Origin: a virus
Virus record (IMG/VR): IMGVR_UViG_3300040959_000565
Span: 1-45,633 of that record
Direction: 5' to 3' (one strand)
Length of the DNA stretch: 45,633 nucleotides
In this document: positions 1-8,869 of the stretch, piece by piece
Numbering within the stretch: position 1 is the stretch's first letter
Layout: each line of letters starts with the position of its first letter
Position numbers and translations under genes: made by a program
Notes under the pieces: model-generated
The model's database searches: none
What the model saw: the letters and a program-made list of their open reading frames with translations, nothing else
What the model was told of the DNA's origin: nothing

Positions 1-534
1 TTCCATTTCAGACATAACTTTTTTAACATCATCGTCTTCTTTCTTTTTCATAAGTTCAACGATGTTTCGAGCGATTTCTGCCTTTGTTAAGGATTCGTCA
101 ACTTCCTCTTCGTCATCTTTGACTTTAGAGTACATTGCCTGAAGTTTTTCTTTATCCATACCCTTCATTGCGTTGACCATTGCCTTAATTGTTTCCATCT
201 TAGATGGTGAATCCTTTTCAGAATCTTCGCCCTCTGAAACTTTTTTCAATTTAGGTTGTGCATCAGGTTTACCCTCACCTTTCTGTTGAGAATCACCACT
301 AACTTCTTTAGTACCTTTCTCAGCAGACTTGACGGATGCAACTGCTTTGTCAACAGGATTTTCTTCAGGTTTGACGACTTCACCTTTACCACTTTCAATT
401 TTAGCGGCATCAGATGAACCTTGTTTTACAGGCGCTTTGTCACCCTTTTCTGCTTTTGAATCAGGTTGTTGACCTTCCTCAATAGCCTCCACAGTTTCTT
501 CAACTGTTTCTAGGTTTTTATCTAACTCTGCCAT
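1..534 (-). CDS. 22: Prohead core scaffold protein, gp22-like (partial, 3' end outside window)
   Basis: The N-terminal 178 codons are present and the frame runs off the window edge without a stop. The ATG at 532-534 follows a clear Shine-Dalgarno (AGGAGA). The visible part is very rich in Glu, Lys, Asp, Ser and Gln with almost no hydrophobic core: an acidic, probably disordered N-terminus, followed from about residue 110 by helical Lys/Glu-rich sequence (KAMVNAMKGMDKEKLQAMY). This is what is expected of the T4 gp22 scaffold, which forms the internal prohead core and is later degraded by gp21. Its position just downstream of the gp21 gene supports the call. Sequence conservation in this family is low, so the identification leans on composition and synteny. 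Confidence 0.85.
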   Translation of the reverse strand, partial: MAELDKNLETVEETVEAIEEGQQPDSKAEKGDKAPVKQGSSDAAKIESGKGEVVKPEENPVDKAVASVKSAEKGTKEVSGDSQQKGEGKPDAQPKLKKVSEGEDSEKDSPSKMETIKAMVNAMKGMDKEKLQAMYSKVKDDEEEVDESLTKAEIARNIVELMKKKEDDDVKKVMSEME

Positions 535-564
535 TCTTTTCTCCTGTTTGAGTTTTATATTATT

Positions 565-572
565 TATTTATA
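565..572 (-). promoter_or_regulatory. T4-type late promoter TATAAATA upstream of gp22
   Basis: Perfect TATAAATA on the minus strand, 30 nt before the gp22-like ATG and just past the gp21 stop. A second near-copy (AATAAATA, 561-568) overlaps it. It matches the -10 element of T4-like late promoters. A separate promoter would allow high expression of the abundant scaffold. Confidence 0.7.
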
Positions 573-574
573 TG

Positions 575-1228
575 TTAAAGGTTTTCAACAAACCTTTTCC
601 ATGCATTTAATTTAACTTCCTGCAATTTATTATGTTTTGCAGACTTAATTGTTTCTCTCATCTCTTCTACTTCACGTGCTTTCAGGATACCATTTTCATA
701 TATCCATTCAACACCTTCCATAATACCTTCGACAAATGCCTCAGGAGCGGATGGGTCAGCAACAATATCACCTGCAGTTGCAAGTTGGAAGTCACTTTTC
801 ACGTATTGAGCGCCACCCTTCTGTTCTAGTGAACCTAGACCTCTAGAAGAAACACCCAATTTTGCACCATCATCGATTAAATTTCTTACGATTTGACCGT
901 TTGGTGTACTTAAAATTTTTGCACGTCCCACATAATTATTTCCATCTTCTTCCAATTTAGTAATTAAGTGTGACACTTTGTCAAGATTGATAGTTGGCCC
1001 GTCAGGATGACCTAACTCACCAAATGCTCTACCTTTCTCAACGAATTCTTTGACATAACGTCCTACCTCTTTCTGCATTACTTCTTTAGGGTAGACACGT
1101 CCATTTCTGTTCTTTATTTCTGACTGCATGAAGATACCTTCGATGAAGTATTCCTTTTTACCCTGTTCGTTCTCTTCAACGATAATAGGTGATACAGCGT
1201 AATCGTTAAATTCTGATATTAATTTCAT
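575..1228 (-). CDS. 21: Prohead core protease, gp21
   Basis: 217-aa serine protease of the T4 gp21 family (MEROPS S77), which matures the prohead by cleaving scaffold, core and capsid proteins. The N-terminal block with IEGIFMQSEIKNRNGRVYP is typical of the family. The likely catalytic His lies in GELGHPDGP (about residues 71-79) and the likely nucleophile Ser in GVSSRGLGSL (about residues 125-134). Length agrees with T4 gp21 (212 aa). The ATG is preceded by GGAG at suitable spacing, and the gene overlaps the upstream small core gene by 23 nt, so the two are probably translationally coupled. Confidence 0.95.
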   Translation of the reverse strand: MKLISEFNDYAVSPIIVEENEQGKKEYFIEGIFMQSEIKNRNGRVYPKEVMQKEVGRYVKEFVEKGRAFGELGHPDGPTINLDKVSHLITKLEEDGNNYVGRAKILSTPNGQIVRNLIDDGAKLGVSSRGLGSLEQKGGAQYVKSDFQLATAGDIVADPSAPEAFVEGIMEGVEWIYENGILKAREVEEMRETIKSAKHNKLQEVKLNAWKRFVENL

Positions 1229-1514
1229 CTAATATATCTCCAGTATTGATTCCATCGTAGGACATTTGTAACATAATTTTCTTCATGTCCTTTGTTTCTT
1301 TTTCTGCCTGTTTCATGTCTTTATAAGGGTTACCTCCAGTGAAATCATCACCGTTTAGGTAGACATGAATCTTCCCTTTCTTGTCTTGTGTGAAGACTAT
1401 TTCAATCTTCTTTCCACCGACTTTCTCAATGTCTCTTTTAACCTCTTTTTGTCCTAGAGGTGCTTTGAACTTTGCTTCGTTCAACTCTTTTGACATTGAT
1501 GCAAACGTTTTCAT
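1206..1514 (-). CDS. Small prohead core protein in gp68 position
   Basis: 102-aa Lys-rich protein between the 59-aa gene and gp21. Its start overlaps the previous stop as ATGA, and its end overlaps gp21 by 23 nt. The centre (KKIEIVFTQDKKGKIHVYLN) looks like two beta strands, followed by a charged helix. In T4 the order is 20-67-68-21-22, so this gene occupies the gp68 slot. I do not see convincing direct sequence similarity to T4 gp68, so function as a core component is inferred from synteny only. Confidence 0.6.
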   Translation of the reverse strand: MKTFASMSKELNEAKFKAPLGQKEVKRDIEKVGGKKIEIVFTQDKKGKIHVYLNGDDFTGGNPYKDMKQAEKETKDMKKIMLQMSYDGINTGDILDEINIRI

Positions 1515-1690
1515 TCGGAATCGTCACCTTCTTGTGTTGGATTGTTTATCCAATCTAGTTGCATTTCAACTCTTTTCATGTCAACAACTTCTGCAGCTTT
1601 CTGTTTGATACCATCAAAAGCAGTTTCCTTTGCATCGTTCCATTGACCTTGTTCGATTTGGTCTACAACTTTTCTACTTAAATCGTTCAT
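1511..1690 (-). CDS. Very small prohead core protein in gp67 position
   Basis: A 59-aa gene between gp20 and the gp68-position gene. The ATG (1688-1690) is preceded by a strong Shine-Dalgarno (GGAGG) lying inside the last codons of gp20, and the TGA at 1511-1513 overlaps the next ATG as ATGA. The product is helical and charged, beginning MNDLSRKVVDQIEQGQWNDA and ending in an acidic tail (EGDDSE). T4 gp67 is also a small, highly acidic core protein at this place. The coding call is strong from RBS, overlap and lack of any gap. The gp67 role is positional inference. Confidence 0.7.
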   Translation of the reverse strand: MNDLSRKVVDQIEQGQWNDAKETAFDGIKQKAAEVVDMKRVEMQLDWINNPTQEGDDSE

Positions 1691-1693
1691 TTA

Positions 1694-3223
1694 TTAAAAT
1701 CCTCCGAAGTCATCTTCGTCTTCACCACCTTCCTCTTTCTCAGTTTCAATCTGTTTATTGAGGACGATCATTTCATCTTCTGTTTGTCTAAGTATGTATT
1801 TACGTACATACTCATGACTAAAGTATTTACCAATGTATTCTTGTGCTTGACTTAAAGTATCTAGTCTTTCTCTCATGATTTCTGCATCTTTCAACTCTGT
1901 AAAGTGGTTGTCAGTTGCATAATCAAACTGCATGAAGTCTTTGACTTGGTCAAATTCTTCTGCAGAGACTATCTCTTTAAGTACAAGTTGTGTTTTTAAT
2001 ACATCAATAAACACCCTTGCAAATTTCTTTTGAAGTCTATTCGTAAACTTATTAAACTTCAATTCGTCCCTAGATATCTCAGAAGCACGACCCATGTTAA
2101 AACCATTGTCTGCCTCCATTCGACTTCTAGGAACATTCAGAGACTGATATAGTTTCTTCTTGAAGTATTCTATATCTTCAATCTCTGAAAGATTCTGTCC
2201 GCCTGGAAGTGTACTAATTTCTGTACCTCTTCCACCTTCTCTACGTGGTAACCAAAAGTCTTCCATCATAGACATATGTTTACGGTCATCTTTTATCTCA
2301 CCTGTTTGTGCATTATAAACAAGTTTGTTTCTGTACTTGTTCATAACATCGGCAAGATATTGTTCCGCCTTTGCCTTTGGAAGGTTACCTACATCAATGT
2401 AGAAAATTCTTCTTTCAGGTGCCCTTGAAATCCTATAGATAACAAGTGCATCTTCCATCATTGATAACTGATTTGCAGTCTTCAATGCTTTGTGAAGGTA
2501 TCCGATTACAACATTCTTAGTGTAATCTAACAGACCTGAAGTCGTATATGTTACTGCCTCAGGTGCAATTTTCAGGGTTGCACCTTCACCTGCACTCCCT
2601 GTTTTATCAAAACCTTTGTCGTTGAAGATGAAGTACTCTTCAATCTTCGTAATCTTTTCTATACCCTTTTTGTCTTTTTCTTTCTCTACGTTACGAACCT
2701 TTTTAATTTTTAAAGGGTCAATGATTCGTAAATCTACAATACCAGCTTTCTCACGTGACGAATTCACTACCTTATGCAGATAGATTCTTCCGTCAACGTA
2801 CCACTTTCTGAAAATTTCATGAGAGTTCTGATTGAACTTCATTAAGGATAGGATGTAAGCAAACTCGTCTTGTATCTTTTTCTTGATACCATCAGAGAGT
2901 TTAACATCTCTGAGATCGAGTGAAACAATCCTATCAGATGAATCAGATGTGATACACTCATTAATAATGTCTTCGATGGCAGAGTCACACTCAGGTACTA
3001 ATGAGACTTCTCTGTACCTACGAATGAGTTCTGCCTCATTCCTAATGTTACCATCAAAATCTACAAAAGACCCATAGGCACCACCAGTGATAAAACCGCC
3101 TGGTTGTGTCTGTATGACAGGTGTTCCGTCATCGTCTACAGGTGGAACAAACGAAGGCCCTTTGACCTCCGTTGTTCTTAACTCGTCTCTTTTACGAGTA
3201 ATTTCAAACCCAAATAATTCCAT
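1694..3223 (-). CDS. 20: Portal vertex protein, gp20
   Basis: 509-aa portal protein that forms the dodecameric ring through which DNA is packaged and which nucleates the prohead. Length is close to T4 gp20 (524 aa). Strong family blocks include EAELIRRYREVSLVPECDSAIEDIINE (about residues 62-89), the stem/crown region with DALVIYRISRAPERRIFYID (about 258-277) and LPGGQNLSEIEDIEYFKKKLY (about 341-361). The acidic C-terminus (GGEDEDDF) is usual. The ATG lies only 5 nt after a perfect TATAAATA and has no Shine-Dalgarno, so the late transcript may be leaderless. Its last codons carry the ribosome site of the next small gene. Confidence 0.97.
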   Translation of the reverse strand: MELFGFEITRKRDELRTTEVKGPSFVPPVDDDGTPVIQTQPGGFITGGAYGSFVDFDGNIRNEAELIRRYREVSLVPECDSAIEDIINECITSDSSDRIVSLDLRDVKLSDGIKKKIQDEFAYILSLMKFNQNSHEIFRKWYVDGRIYLHKVVNSSREKAGIVDLRIIDPLKIKKVRNVEKEKDKKGIEKITKIEEYFIFNDKGFDKTGSAGEGATLKIAPEAVTYTTSGLLDYTKNVVIGYLHKALKTANQLSMMEDALVIYRISRAPERRIFYIDVGNLPKAKAEQYLADVMNKYRNKLVYNAQTGEIKDDRKHMSMMEDFWLPRREGGRGTEISTLPGGQNLSEIEDIEYFKKKLYQSLNVPRSRMEADNGFNMGRASEISRDELKFNKFTNRLQKKFARVFIDVLKTQLVLKEIVSAEEFDQVKDFMQFDYATDNHFTELKDAEIMRERLDTLSQAQEYIGKYFSHEYVRKYILRQTEDEMIVLNKQIETEKEEGGEDEDDFGGF

Positions 3224-3228
3224 ACTGA

Positions 3229-3236
3229 TATTTATA
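3229..3236 (-). promoter_or_regulatory. Late promoter TATAAATA, 5 nt from the gp20 ATG
   Basis: Minus-strand TATAAATA, then TCAGT, then the gp20 ATG. T4-like late transcription starts about 6 nt after the octamer, which places +1 at or next to the A of the start codon. There is no Shine-Dalgarno upstream of this ATG. Confidence 0.75.
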
Positions 3237-3264
3237 ACACCCCAAAAGAGATGTTATTCACTTT

Positions 3265-3762
3265 TTAGACTACTCTTTCCCAGTGAGAGAATTCAAAATC
3301 AACTGTAAACTCTTCTAATGCATCTACTGTTTCATAAGAAAGTTCGATTGCACCAATTGAAGTTGGGAACATGTTGAAGAACTCATATCTCGCTAGGACT
3401 GAATCGTCTTTGTTTAATTGTTCTACGTATGCACGTGATAATAAGTAATCAGTGTCTGTTGCACCTTCACCACTATCTAATGCTTGAATTTCTGTTTGCC
3501 ATGCTTCAAGAGCAGTTCTTGCAGAGAATTCAACGTCATTGATGATAGTAACACTCCATGGTTCGAAGGTTCTATCTCCAGCAAGTTTCAGAATGTGACC
3601 TCTAAAGTTTACAGGTACTACTCCGATTGTTGCAGGTGGTATTTGTGCAGCTTTACACAGGAATTCTATCTTATTACCTGCACGAGGTAAGAACACTCTA
3701 AATCGGTTAGCACGTGGGCCACCTCCGATTAATTGTGCTTTAAATTGGTCTATAGTTGCCAT
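3265..3762 (-). CDS. 19: Tail tube protein, gp19
   Basis: 165-aa inner tail tube protein; T4 gp19 is 163 aa. It stacks as hexamers inside the sheath to form the DNA conduit. The N-terminus (MATIDQFKAQLIGGGPRANR), FRVFLP, the block around FLCKAAQIPPATIGVVPVNF (residues about 34-53) and the ending FEFSHWERVV are typical of T4-like tube proteins. A Shine-Dalgarno (GGGAGA) precedes the ATG. It lies 11 nt after gp18, as in all T4-like phages, so sheath and tube are co-transcribed. Confidence 0.96.
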   Translation of the reverse strand: MATIDQFKAQLIGGGPRANRFRVFLPRAGNKIEFLCKAAQIPPATIGVVPVNFRGHILKLAGDRTFEPWSVTIINDVEFSARTALEAWQTEIQALDSGEGATDTDYLLSRAYVEQLNKDDSVLARYEFFNMFPTSIGAIELSYETVDALEEFTVDFEFSHWERVV

Positions 3763-3773
3763 TTATTTCTCCC

Positions 3774-5771
3774 TTAAACTGCACTGTATACTTCTTCAAA
3801 CTGTACACCACTTCTTGTGGCAACAAAGTTTAAAGTTACAAAGTTAATAGACTTAGCAGGTTTCACAAAGATTGAACAAACAAATTCGTTTCTATCAATC
3901 ACTGAATCAGTGTTGTTTGTTTCGTCACAAACTACTGAGTAATCTACTAGTCCTCTTCTATTCTTCACGTCTCTTAAGAAAGGTTCTACTGCACTTCTAA
4001 ATTGTGCTCTTGTGAATGCATCGTTGAATTCAAAGAGTTGTGCTTTAGCAGCAGTTGAAATTGCTTTCTCAAGTACAATGAATAATCTTCTGACGTTAAT
4101 TCTGTCAAATGCACTTGTTGATGTTAATCCAGTTTTGTCACCAAATAACACTGTACCTTGGCCAGGGAATGTAACCACAGGGTTAACTCTTGCACGGTAT
4201 AGGTCATCTCTTGATGATTGTTTTGGATTATGAGCAAGTTTTGTGATTCCTAGATACTGTCCTCTTGAGAAACCTGCAGGTGAGAACCATGGGTCTCTAA
4301 GAAGGTCTGATCTTGACATAATACCTGCAGTATGGGGGTTTGCAGGAATCCATACGTATCTATCGTTGAATCTATCGTACTGATACACCCATGTTGAGTC
4401 AAACACAACATAAGATGATGAACTTGCAGTATTTATTGTTTCTACAACGTTAGTATTTCTATTAGACTCTGAAGTTGGTGCAAAGTGATTTGTTTCACCA
4501 TTTGCAGTTCCGATGCAGTCCTTTCTTAAAGGTGATGCAACTAACATACAATCTTTTCTGTTTTCACATACTAAGATACCTTGGTTGACAATTGATGTCC
4601 AATCTGCAAGTGTGTCACCTGCAACTGAACCCATAATCAAGAATGAGATGTCTACTGACTCTGAATCCTCAAAGTGGTCTTGCCATGCACCATATTTTTC
4701 TCCAGCAGTCATTGCATTACCATCTGAACCAGCACTCAATGATGAGTTTTCAGGTGTTGAAGGTCTTAAGAATGCAGTTGTTGCTGAAACTAAGTGTGTT
4801 CTATGTTCGTTAGCGGTTGTGACCATTGCAGTTGAATGACCTGTCCACCATACCCATTGAGACAATCTTTCGATTACATCTCTATAGTAATTTGAGTTAC
4901 CGTTTGAATCTTTTGAATCCGATGCGAGAGATACAAAACCATATGTTTCTAAAACTGTGTGTGCAGTTCCTGAAATGCTTCCATCTTCGTCTACTACGAC
5001 TACATGAATCTCGTCATCTGAACCACCTGCTGCGAGGGCAGATGCAGATTTGCCTGGAGCTTTGTTGAATAATCTGTAGAACTCCCAATATCTGTCAACA
5101 GATGTTAAAGCAGGTACTGTCTCTGTTAGACCTGTCCCTGCAGGTTGATTTAATGCTTCGACAACAACTGTGTCTGCATCTGTATCAACTGAAGTTACTC
5201 TATAACTAGTATTATGGTTTGCGAACTTAATGATATCTCTGACTGTAAACCCATCGGCTGAAGTCATTGAAATTATAGTTTGACCTGAAACCTCTTCTGA
5301 GGAAACAGTTGTCACATCTTCATTTAAGTAAGCGTCTGAACTAGCACATGCTGAAACTTTAAGTGAATTACCTAAAGCACCAGCATATCTTGCTGCCCAT
5401 TTACCGATTGTACCGTTTAGAGAACCATCTCTTGCAATATCTTGGTAATTAGATTCATTTTTGATTAGTTGAGTCCCACCACTTTGGTTAGCGTTTAGTA
5501 AACCTGATTTGTTTACTCTCACTACTCGAAGTGACGAACCATATCTTAGGAACGATTCTGCTGAATAAAAGTCTTCAGCTCCAGCGTCACTATTTTCAGG
5601 TTCGTAGAATGTATCGACTAAACTTTTCGCATCTGAAACTGTTACTACTTCATCAACAGGGCCCCATTGAAATGAACCAGCGAATGCACCTGTAGTAGAT
5701 GAAACTGCTGGCACAACATTTGTAAGGTCTATCTCTGAGACCTGTACGCCTGGTGATACTTGAAATGCCAT
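3774..5771 (-). CDS. 18: Contractile tail sheath protein, gp18
   Basis: 665-aa tail sheath; T4 gp18 is 659 aa. The N-terminus (FQVSPGVQVSEIDLTNVVPA) and the conserved C-terminal block with NFVTLNFVATRSGVQFEEVY are family signatures. The C-terminal part also has ARVNPVVTFPGQGTVLFGDK, a hallmark of contractile sheath proteins, followed by the INVRRLFIVLEKAI core helix. Residues about 100-230 form the variable surface-exposed insertion, rich in Ser/Thr/Asp. Strong Shine-Dalgarno (AGGAGA) and a perfect late promoter 41 nt upstream fit a very abundant product. Confidence 0.97.
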   Translation of the reverse strand: MAFQVSPGVQVSEIDLTNVVPAVSSTTGAFAGSFQWGPVDEVVTVSDAKSLVDTFYEPENSDAGAEDFYSAESFLRYGSSLRVVRVNKSGLLNANQSGGTQLIKNESNYQDIARDGSLNGTIGKWAARYAGALGNSLKVSACASSDAYLNEDVTTVSSEEVSGQTIISMTSADGFTVRDIIKFANHNTSYRVTSVDTDADTVVVEALNQPAGTGLTETVPALTSVDRYWEFYRLFNKAPGKSASALAAGGSDDEIHVVVVDEDGSISGTAHTVLETYGFVSLASDSKDSNGNSNYYRDVIERLSQWVWWTGHSTAMVTTANEHRTHLVSATTAFLRPSTPENSSLSAGSDGNAMTAGEKYGAWQDHFEDSESVDISFLIMGSVAGDTLADWTSIVNQGILVCENRKDCMLVASPLRKDCIGTANGETNHFAPTSESNRNTNVVETINTASSSSYVVFDSTWVYQYDRFNDRYVWIPANPHTAGIMSRSDLLRDPWFSPAGFSRGQYLGITKLAHNPKQSSRDDLYRARVNPVVTFPGQGTVLFGDKTGLTSTSAFDRINVRRLFIVLEKAISTAAKAQLFEFNDAFTRAQFRSAVEPFLRDVKNRRGLVDYSVVCDETNNTDSVIDRNEFVCSIFVKPAKSINFVTLNFVATRSGVQFEEVYSAV

Positions 5772-5811
5772 ACTTTTTCTCCTGTTAATGTAAAAAGTTT
5801 TCTTACAGTTT

Positions 5812-5819
5812 TATTTATA
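5812..5819 (-). promoter_or_regulatory. Late promoter TATAAATA upstream of gp18
   Basis: Perfect minus-strand octamer in the gp17-gp18 gap, 41 nt before the gp18 ATG. With +1 about 6 nt downstream this gives a roughly 35-nt leader that includes the AGGAGA ribosome site, a classic leadered arrangement. Confidence 0.75.
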
Positions 5820-5844
5820 AGTTTATTACTTTTAACATCGTTAT

Positions 5845-7425
5845 TTAGTGTTCAATGAACCATCTATCTCCATTTGTATCTACAAAACTAGTAGATTCTT
5901 CCTCTTGGTGGAAGAAGCCTGGGGGTAAAAGGTCGTCCTCAATCATTTTTTGTTGTTCTGCATACAATAAATCTTTCACTGCACGGTCTGTAAGGTATGT
6001 GAACTGTTCTGTTGTCACAAACCAACTAAACAACACTAGATTCATAACAGTGTCATCATTATATCCACGGTCTGCTTCATAACTGTTTCCTTTGATAACA
6101 AACGTCATCAATTCAGTTATAGTTGCACGGTCAACTACTGATAGTCTGTTCTCTTCTAATAATTCTTTGAGAGTAGAACAACCAACTCTTTTAATACGTC
6201 TGTTCATAGTTACACCTATATCAGACGCCTTTTGTAACCCTTGTGCAAACACATTTGGATACTCTATATCATAGTGTAATTGTGTTGCAACCATGGAACC
6301 TTCTGCATTATTTTCAATAATAACTAATGCTTCGTTGTAAGGTCTAACGTATTTATTAATTATGTCAGGTAACAACATACTTGATATCATATTGTCCCTA
6401 TAACATAGCACTTGTCTAAATGGTTTGACTGATACGTCTATAACAGTGAACGTTGAATAGTCTAATCCACGTCCTGAGGACACGTCTACGGTGCATACAT
6501 AGTTGTGGTCAGGTTGGGGTAGTTCATAGACAGAAACACCGTCACGACCCCACTCACAGTCCACAGCACGCATTCCTAGTAGGGTATCTGAGTTGATAAG
6601 TGTAGAACCAGTACCTAAGAAACTATTACCATATTCCTGTTCAAACTGTGCCTCTGAGGTGTTTGCAATGGTCATTTTCTTCCATTCTTCATCTCTGTCA
6701 GGGACATCATACCAGTTAATGGTGAAATGTTTGTACTCTGATTGACCATGTACTGCACTTTCGTATATCTTATGGAACATATTACCCACACCGTTTGCAG
6801 TTGAGGTAATAATAACCTTAGAATCTTTACCTGAGGTCACCACAGGATATGTTGATGTGTAGAACTCTTCTGCACCTTCAACGAATGCAAACTCATCGAG
6901 GTATAGTAGGTTGATTGACATACCACGAATTGACGATGAAGATGTTGCAGCTGCAACGACTTTAGAATCGTTTGCAAATTCAATTGAACCTTTGTTAAGA
7001 ATCTTAACTCCAGGCTGTAAAAAGAATGGAACAGACTCTAACATAGTTACGAGACGTGCAATCATCTCTCTTGCAATTGCACCTTTGTTTGCAAGGATAG
7101 CAACGTTTACTTCAGGATGAAAGAGTAAAAACCACAGTAAATATGCACAGGATGTGATGGACTTACCACTCTGACGTGATGCAAGAACAACATTGAATCT
7201 ATTCTTGTTATAGTGTTCAATCAATCCCTCTTGATACCCACGAAGGTTAAATGGAACTAAACCTTCGTCAAGTGATATAATTTGTGTGTAAGATTCGATA
7301 AAGTAACAGGGGTCTTTGGAACACTTTATGTATTCTTTTAACTCTTTTTCATCGTACTGATGGTCTATACCAGCACGTTTAATGAGTGTGTTACCTAAGT
7401 AACCTTCATTTTTAGGTTGTACCAT
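5845..7425 (-). CDS. 17: Terminase large subunit, gp17
   Basis: 526-aa packaging motor with N-terminal ATPase and C-terminal nuclease. Walker A is SRQSGKS (residues 83-89), Walker B is LLYLDE (173-178) and the coupling motif is TSTANG (about 208-213). The RNase H-like nuclease domain shows the expected acidic residues in CTVDVSSGRGLDYSTF (about 310-325), VIIENNAEG and NDDTVMNLVLF near the C-terminus. T4 gp17 is longer (610 aa); the marine relatives are usually shorter at the N-terminus, as here. It follows gp16 after 2 nt. Confidence 0.98.
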   Translation of the reverse strand: MVQPKNEGYLGNTLIKRAGIDHQYDEKELKEYIKCSKDPCYFIESYTQIISLDEGLVPFNLRGYQEGLIEHYNKNRFNVVLASRQSGKSITSCAYLLWFLLFHPEVNVAILANKGAIAREMIARLVTMLESVPFFLQPGVKILNKGSIEFANDSKVVAAATSSSSIRGMSINLLYLDEFAFVEGAEEFYTSTYPVVTSGKDSKVIITSTANGVGNMFHKIYESAVHGQSEYKHFTINWYDVPDRDEEWKKMTIANTSEAQFEQEYGNSFLGTGSTLINSDTLLGMRAVDCEWGRDGVSVYELPQPDHNYVCTVDVSSGRGLDYSTFTVIDVSVKPFRQVLCYRDNMISSMLLPDIINKYVRPYNEALVIIENNAEGSMVATQLHYDIEYPNVFAQGLQKASDIGVTMNRRIKRVGCSTLKELLEENRLSVVDRATITELMTFVIKGNSYEADRGYNDDTVMNLVLFSWFVTTEQFTYLTDRAVKDLLYAEQQKMIEDDLLPPGFFHQEEESTSFVDTNGDRWFIEH

Positions 7426-7427
7426 CT

Positions 7428-7820
7428 TTAATCTTTATTCTTTTTTAGGAATTTCTGTAATTCTGAAGTTGACCCCACATATAAATGATTGTGTTGAGTC
7501 TTAGGTGCATCTTCACCTTCTAATTTTTTAAGTTTGTTTTGTAAGTCAATTAGTTTTTCTGCAGTCTCCCCCACAGTTTTAATTAACTGTCCTGCGACTT
7601 CGTAGGCACGTGGGTGTTCGGTTTCTTTGGAAAGTTCAAGGATACCATCGATTGCATCCTGTCCTCGTTCTACGAGGTTGTAGAGGTTCTCACGGGCATA
7701 TTTGTAATCTGTTTCGATATTATCAGAACGAGAAGGAAGTTTTACTATATCAGTTTCCTTCTTTATATCTGTACTAATATCTAACAGGTCATTTAACTGT
7801 TGGTCTACTTTGTCTGTCAT
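7428..7820 (-). CDS. 16: Terminase small subunit, gp16
   Basis: 130-aa acidic/helical protein immediately before gp17. T4 gp16 is a ring-forming regulator of about 160 aa that recognises DNA and stimulates the gp17 ATPase. The central region (residues about 45-105) is predicted helical with regularly spaced Leu/Ile (YNLVERGQDAIDGILELSKE, then VGETAEKLIDLQNKLKKLEG), matching the coiled-coil oligomerisation core of the family. Called from structure and position, since this family is poorly conserved. Confidence 0.88.
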   Translation of the reverse strand: MTDKVDQQLNDLLDISTDIKKETDIVKLPSRSDNIETDYKYARENLYNLVERGQDAIDGILELSKETEHPRAYEVAGQLIKTVGETAEKLIDLQNKLKKLEGEDAPKTQHNHLYVGSTSELQKFLKKNKD

Positions 7821-7822
7821 AA

Positions 7823-8869
7823 TTAACTTGCATCACTTGTTTTATCTTCTTCAAATGTTGATGTAGTGCCGTCATCATAGAATGTAACTGTCTCTGCAAT
7901 TACAAATGAATCTGATGGGTCTACTGAACCAACAAACTTGAGTGTAGTGTTTGCATCGATAGTAATTGCATTACTTAATACGATTGCTAATCTATCTGAT
8001 GCAATAGATGAGATAGTTGGGTTGGTGTTATTACCTGTTTCAAACACTTCATCTCCCACACTTATCTTACTATTTATTGCAGTGTCAAATGTCACTGATG
8101 TTGAGTTAGATACTGCGTTTGCAGTCTCACCGAATGCAGGTTCATAGTGTTTAACTTCTTTGATAAGACCTGCACCATCGATTTGTGTTGAGGTAAACTG
8201 TCCTGTACTGTCACTGATATAGTCTCTTTCAATAACATTCTTGATAACATTTCCAGTAGACACAGGCCCGAAGAAGTATATCTTCATAGAAAACTCTAGT
8301 GTATATTCGAGTACTCTACGTTCTTCGAATGTTCCTTCAAACTGGTCATCCATTGTGACACTAGTAAGTGTAATAGGAACATCTCTTACATCTGACATAT
8401 CATCAATCATCTTCATTGTGACTGTGTATTCAGGTTGGAAATATGGTAGTATCTGTTCTACAATTTGTAAACCATCAGCAGCGTTCTTTGCAAGAACACT
8501 CAATGTAAAGTTTAGATTGTAAGGTGCAGGTTGATACTGGTAACCTCTTGTTAGATTACCGTCTTCTAATACTGTCTTAGAATGACGAATGATTTTATTC
8601 TGTTGTCTTGTTGCATCGTATTCAAAACCACTTAACTGGAATGTCATACGTGGTAGAGAGATTGCAGTTCTGTTTCCATCTGTTAGATTGGATTCTTCTG
8701 CAAGTCTCTGTAGAAACTTTTGTTTTGGGCCGTATGAAATCGGAACCTTTTGTGATGACAATACTGTACCGTCTGCCTTAGTCTTCTTTACAGTCAGATT
8801 ATTGAAGAGTGTACCAAAGATTGATATTGACCTTTTGATTGTCTCATTATAAAAATATGTACCAAACAT
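7823..8869 (-). CDS. 15: Tail sheath stabiliser / tail completion protein, gp15
   Basis: 348-aa protein whose N-terminal two thirds match the T4-like gp15 family: MFGTYFYNETIKRSISIFGT, FNNL, KVPISYGPKQKFLQRLAEE (residues about 42-60), and the later MTFQLSGFEYDATRQQNK block. gp15 forms a hexamer capping the tail tube and sheath and joins the tail to the head. The C-terminal 110 residues are a Ser/Thr/Asp-rich beta domain (VSNSTSVTFDTAINSKISVG) of a type found in several proteins of marine T4-like phages and absent from T4 gp15 (272 aa). Its ATG overlaps the gp14 stop by one base (TAATG). Confidence 0.9.
   Translation of the reverse strand: MFGTYFYNETIKRSISIFGTLFNNLTVKKTKADGTVLSSQKVPISYGPKQKFLQRLAEESNLTDGNRTAISLPRMTFQLSGFEYDATRQQNKIIRHSKTVLEDGNLTRGYQYQPAPYNLNFTLSVLAKNAADGLQIVEQILPYFQPEYTVTMKMIDDMSDVRDVPITLTSVTMDDQFEGTFEERRVLEYTLEFSMKIYFFGPVSTGNVIKNVIERDYISDSTGQFTSTQIDGAGLIKEVKHYEPAFGETANAVSNSTSVTFDTAINSKISVGDEVFETGNNTNPTISSIASDRLAIVLSNAITIDANTTLKFVGSVDPSDSFVIAETVTFYDDGTTSTFEEDKTSDAS

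Noticed and set aside
4425-4435. TATTTATT-like late promoter matches inside gp18, gp17 (about 6345) and gp25 (about 42975)
   Set aside because: They lie inside conserved coding sequence far from a downstream gene start and are imperfect, so chance in AT-rich DNA is the simpler reading.
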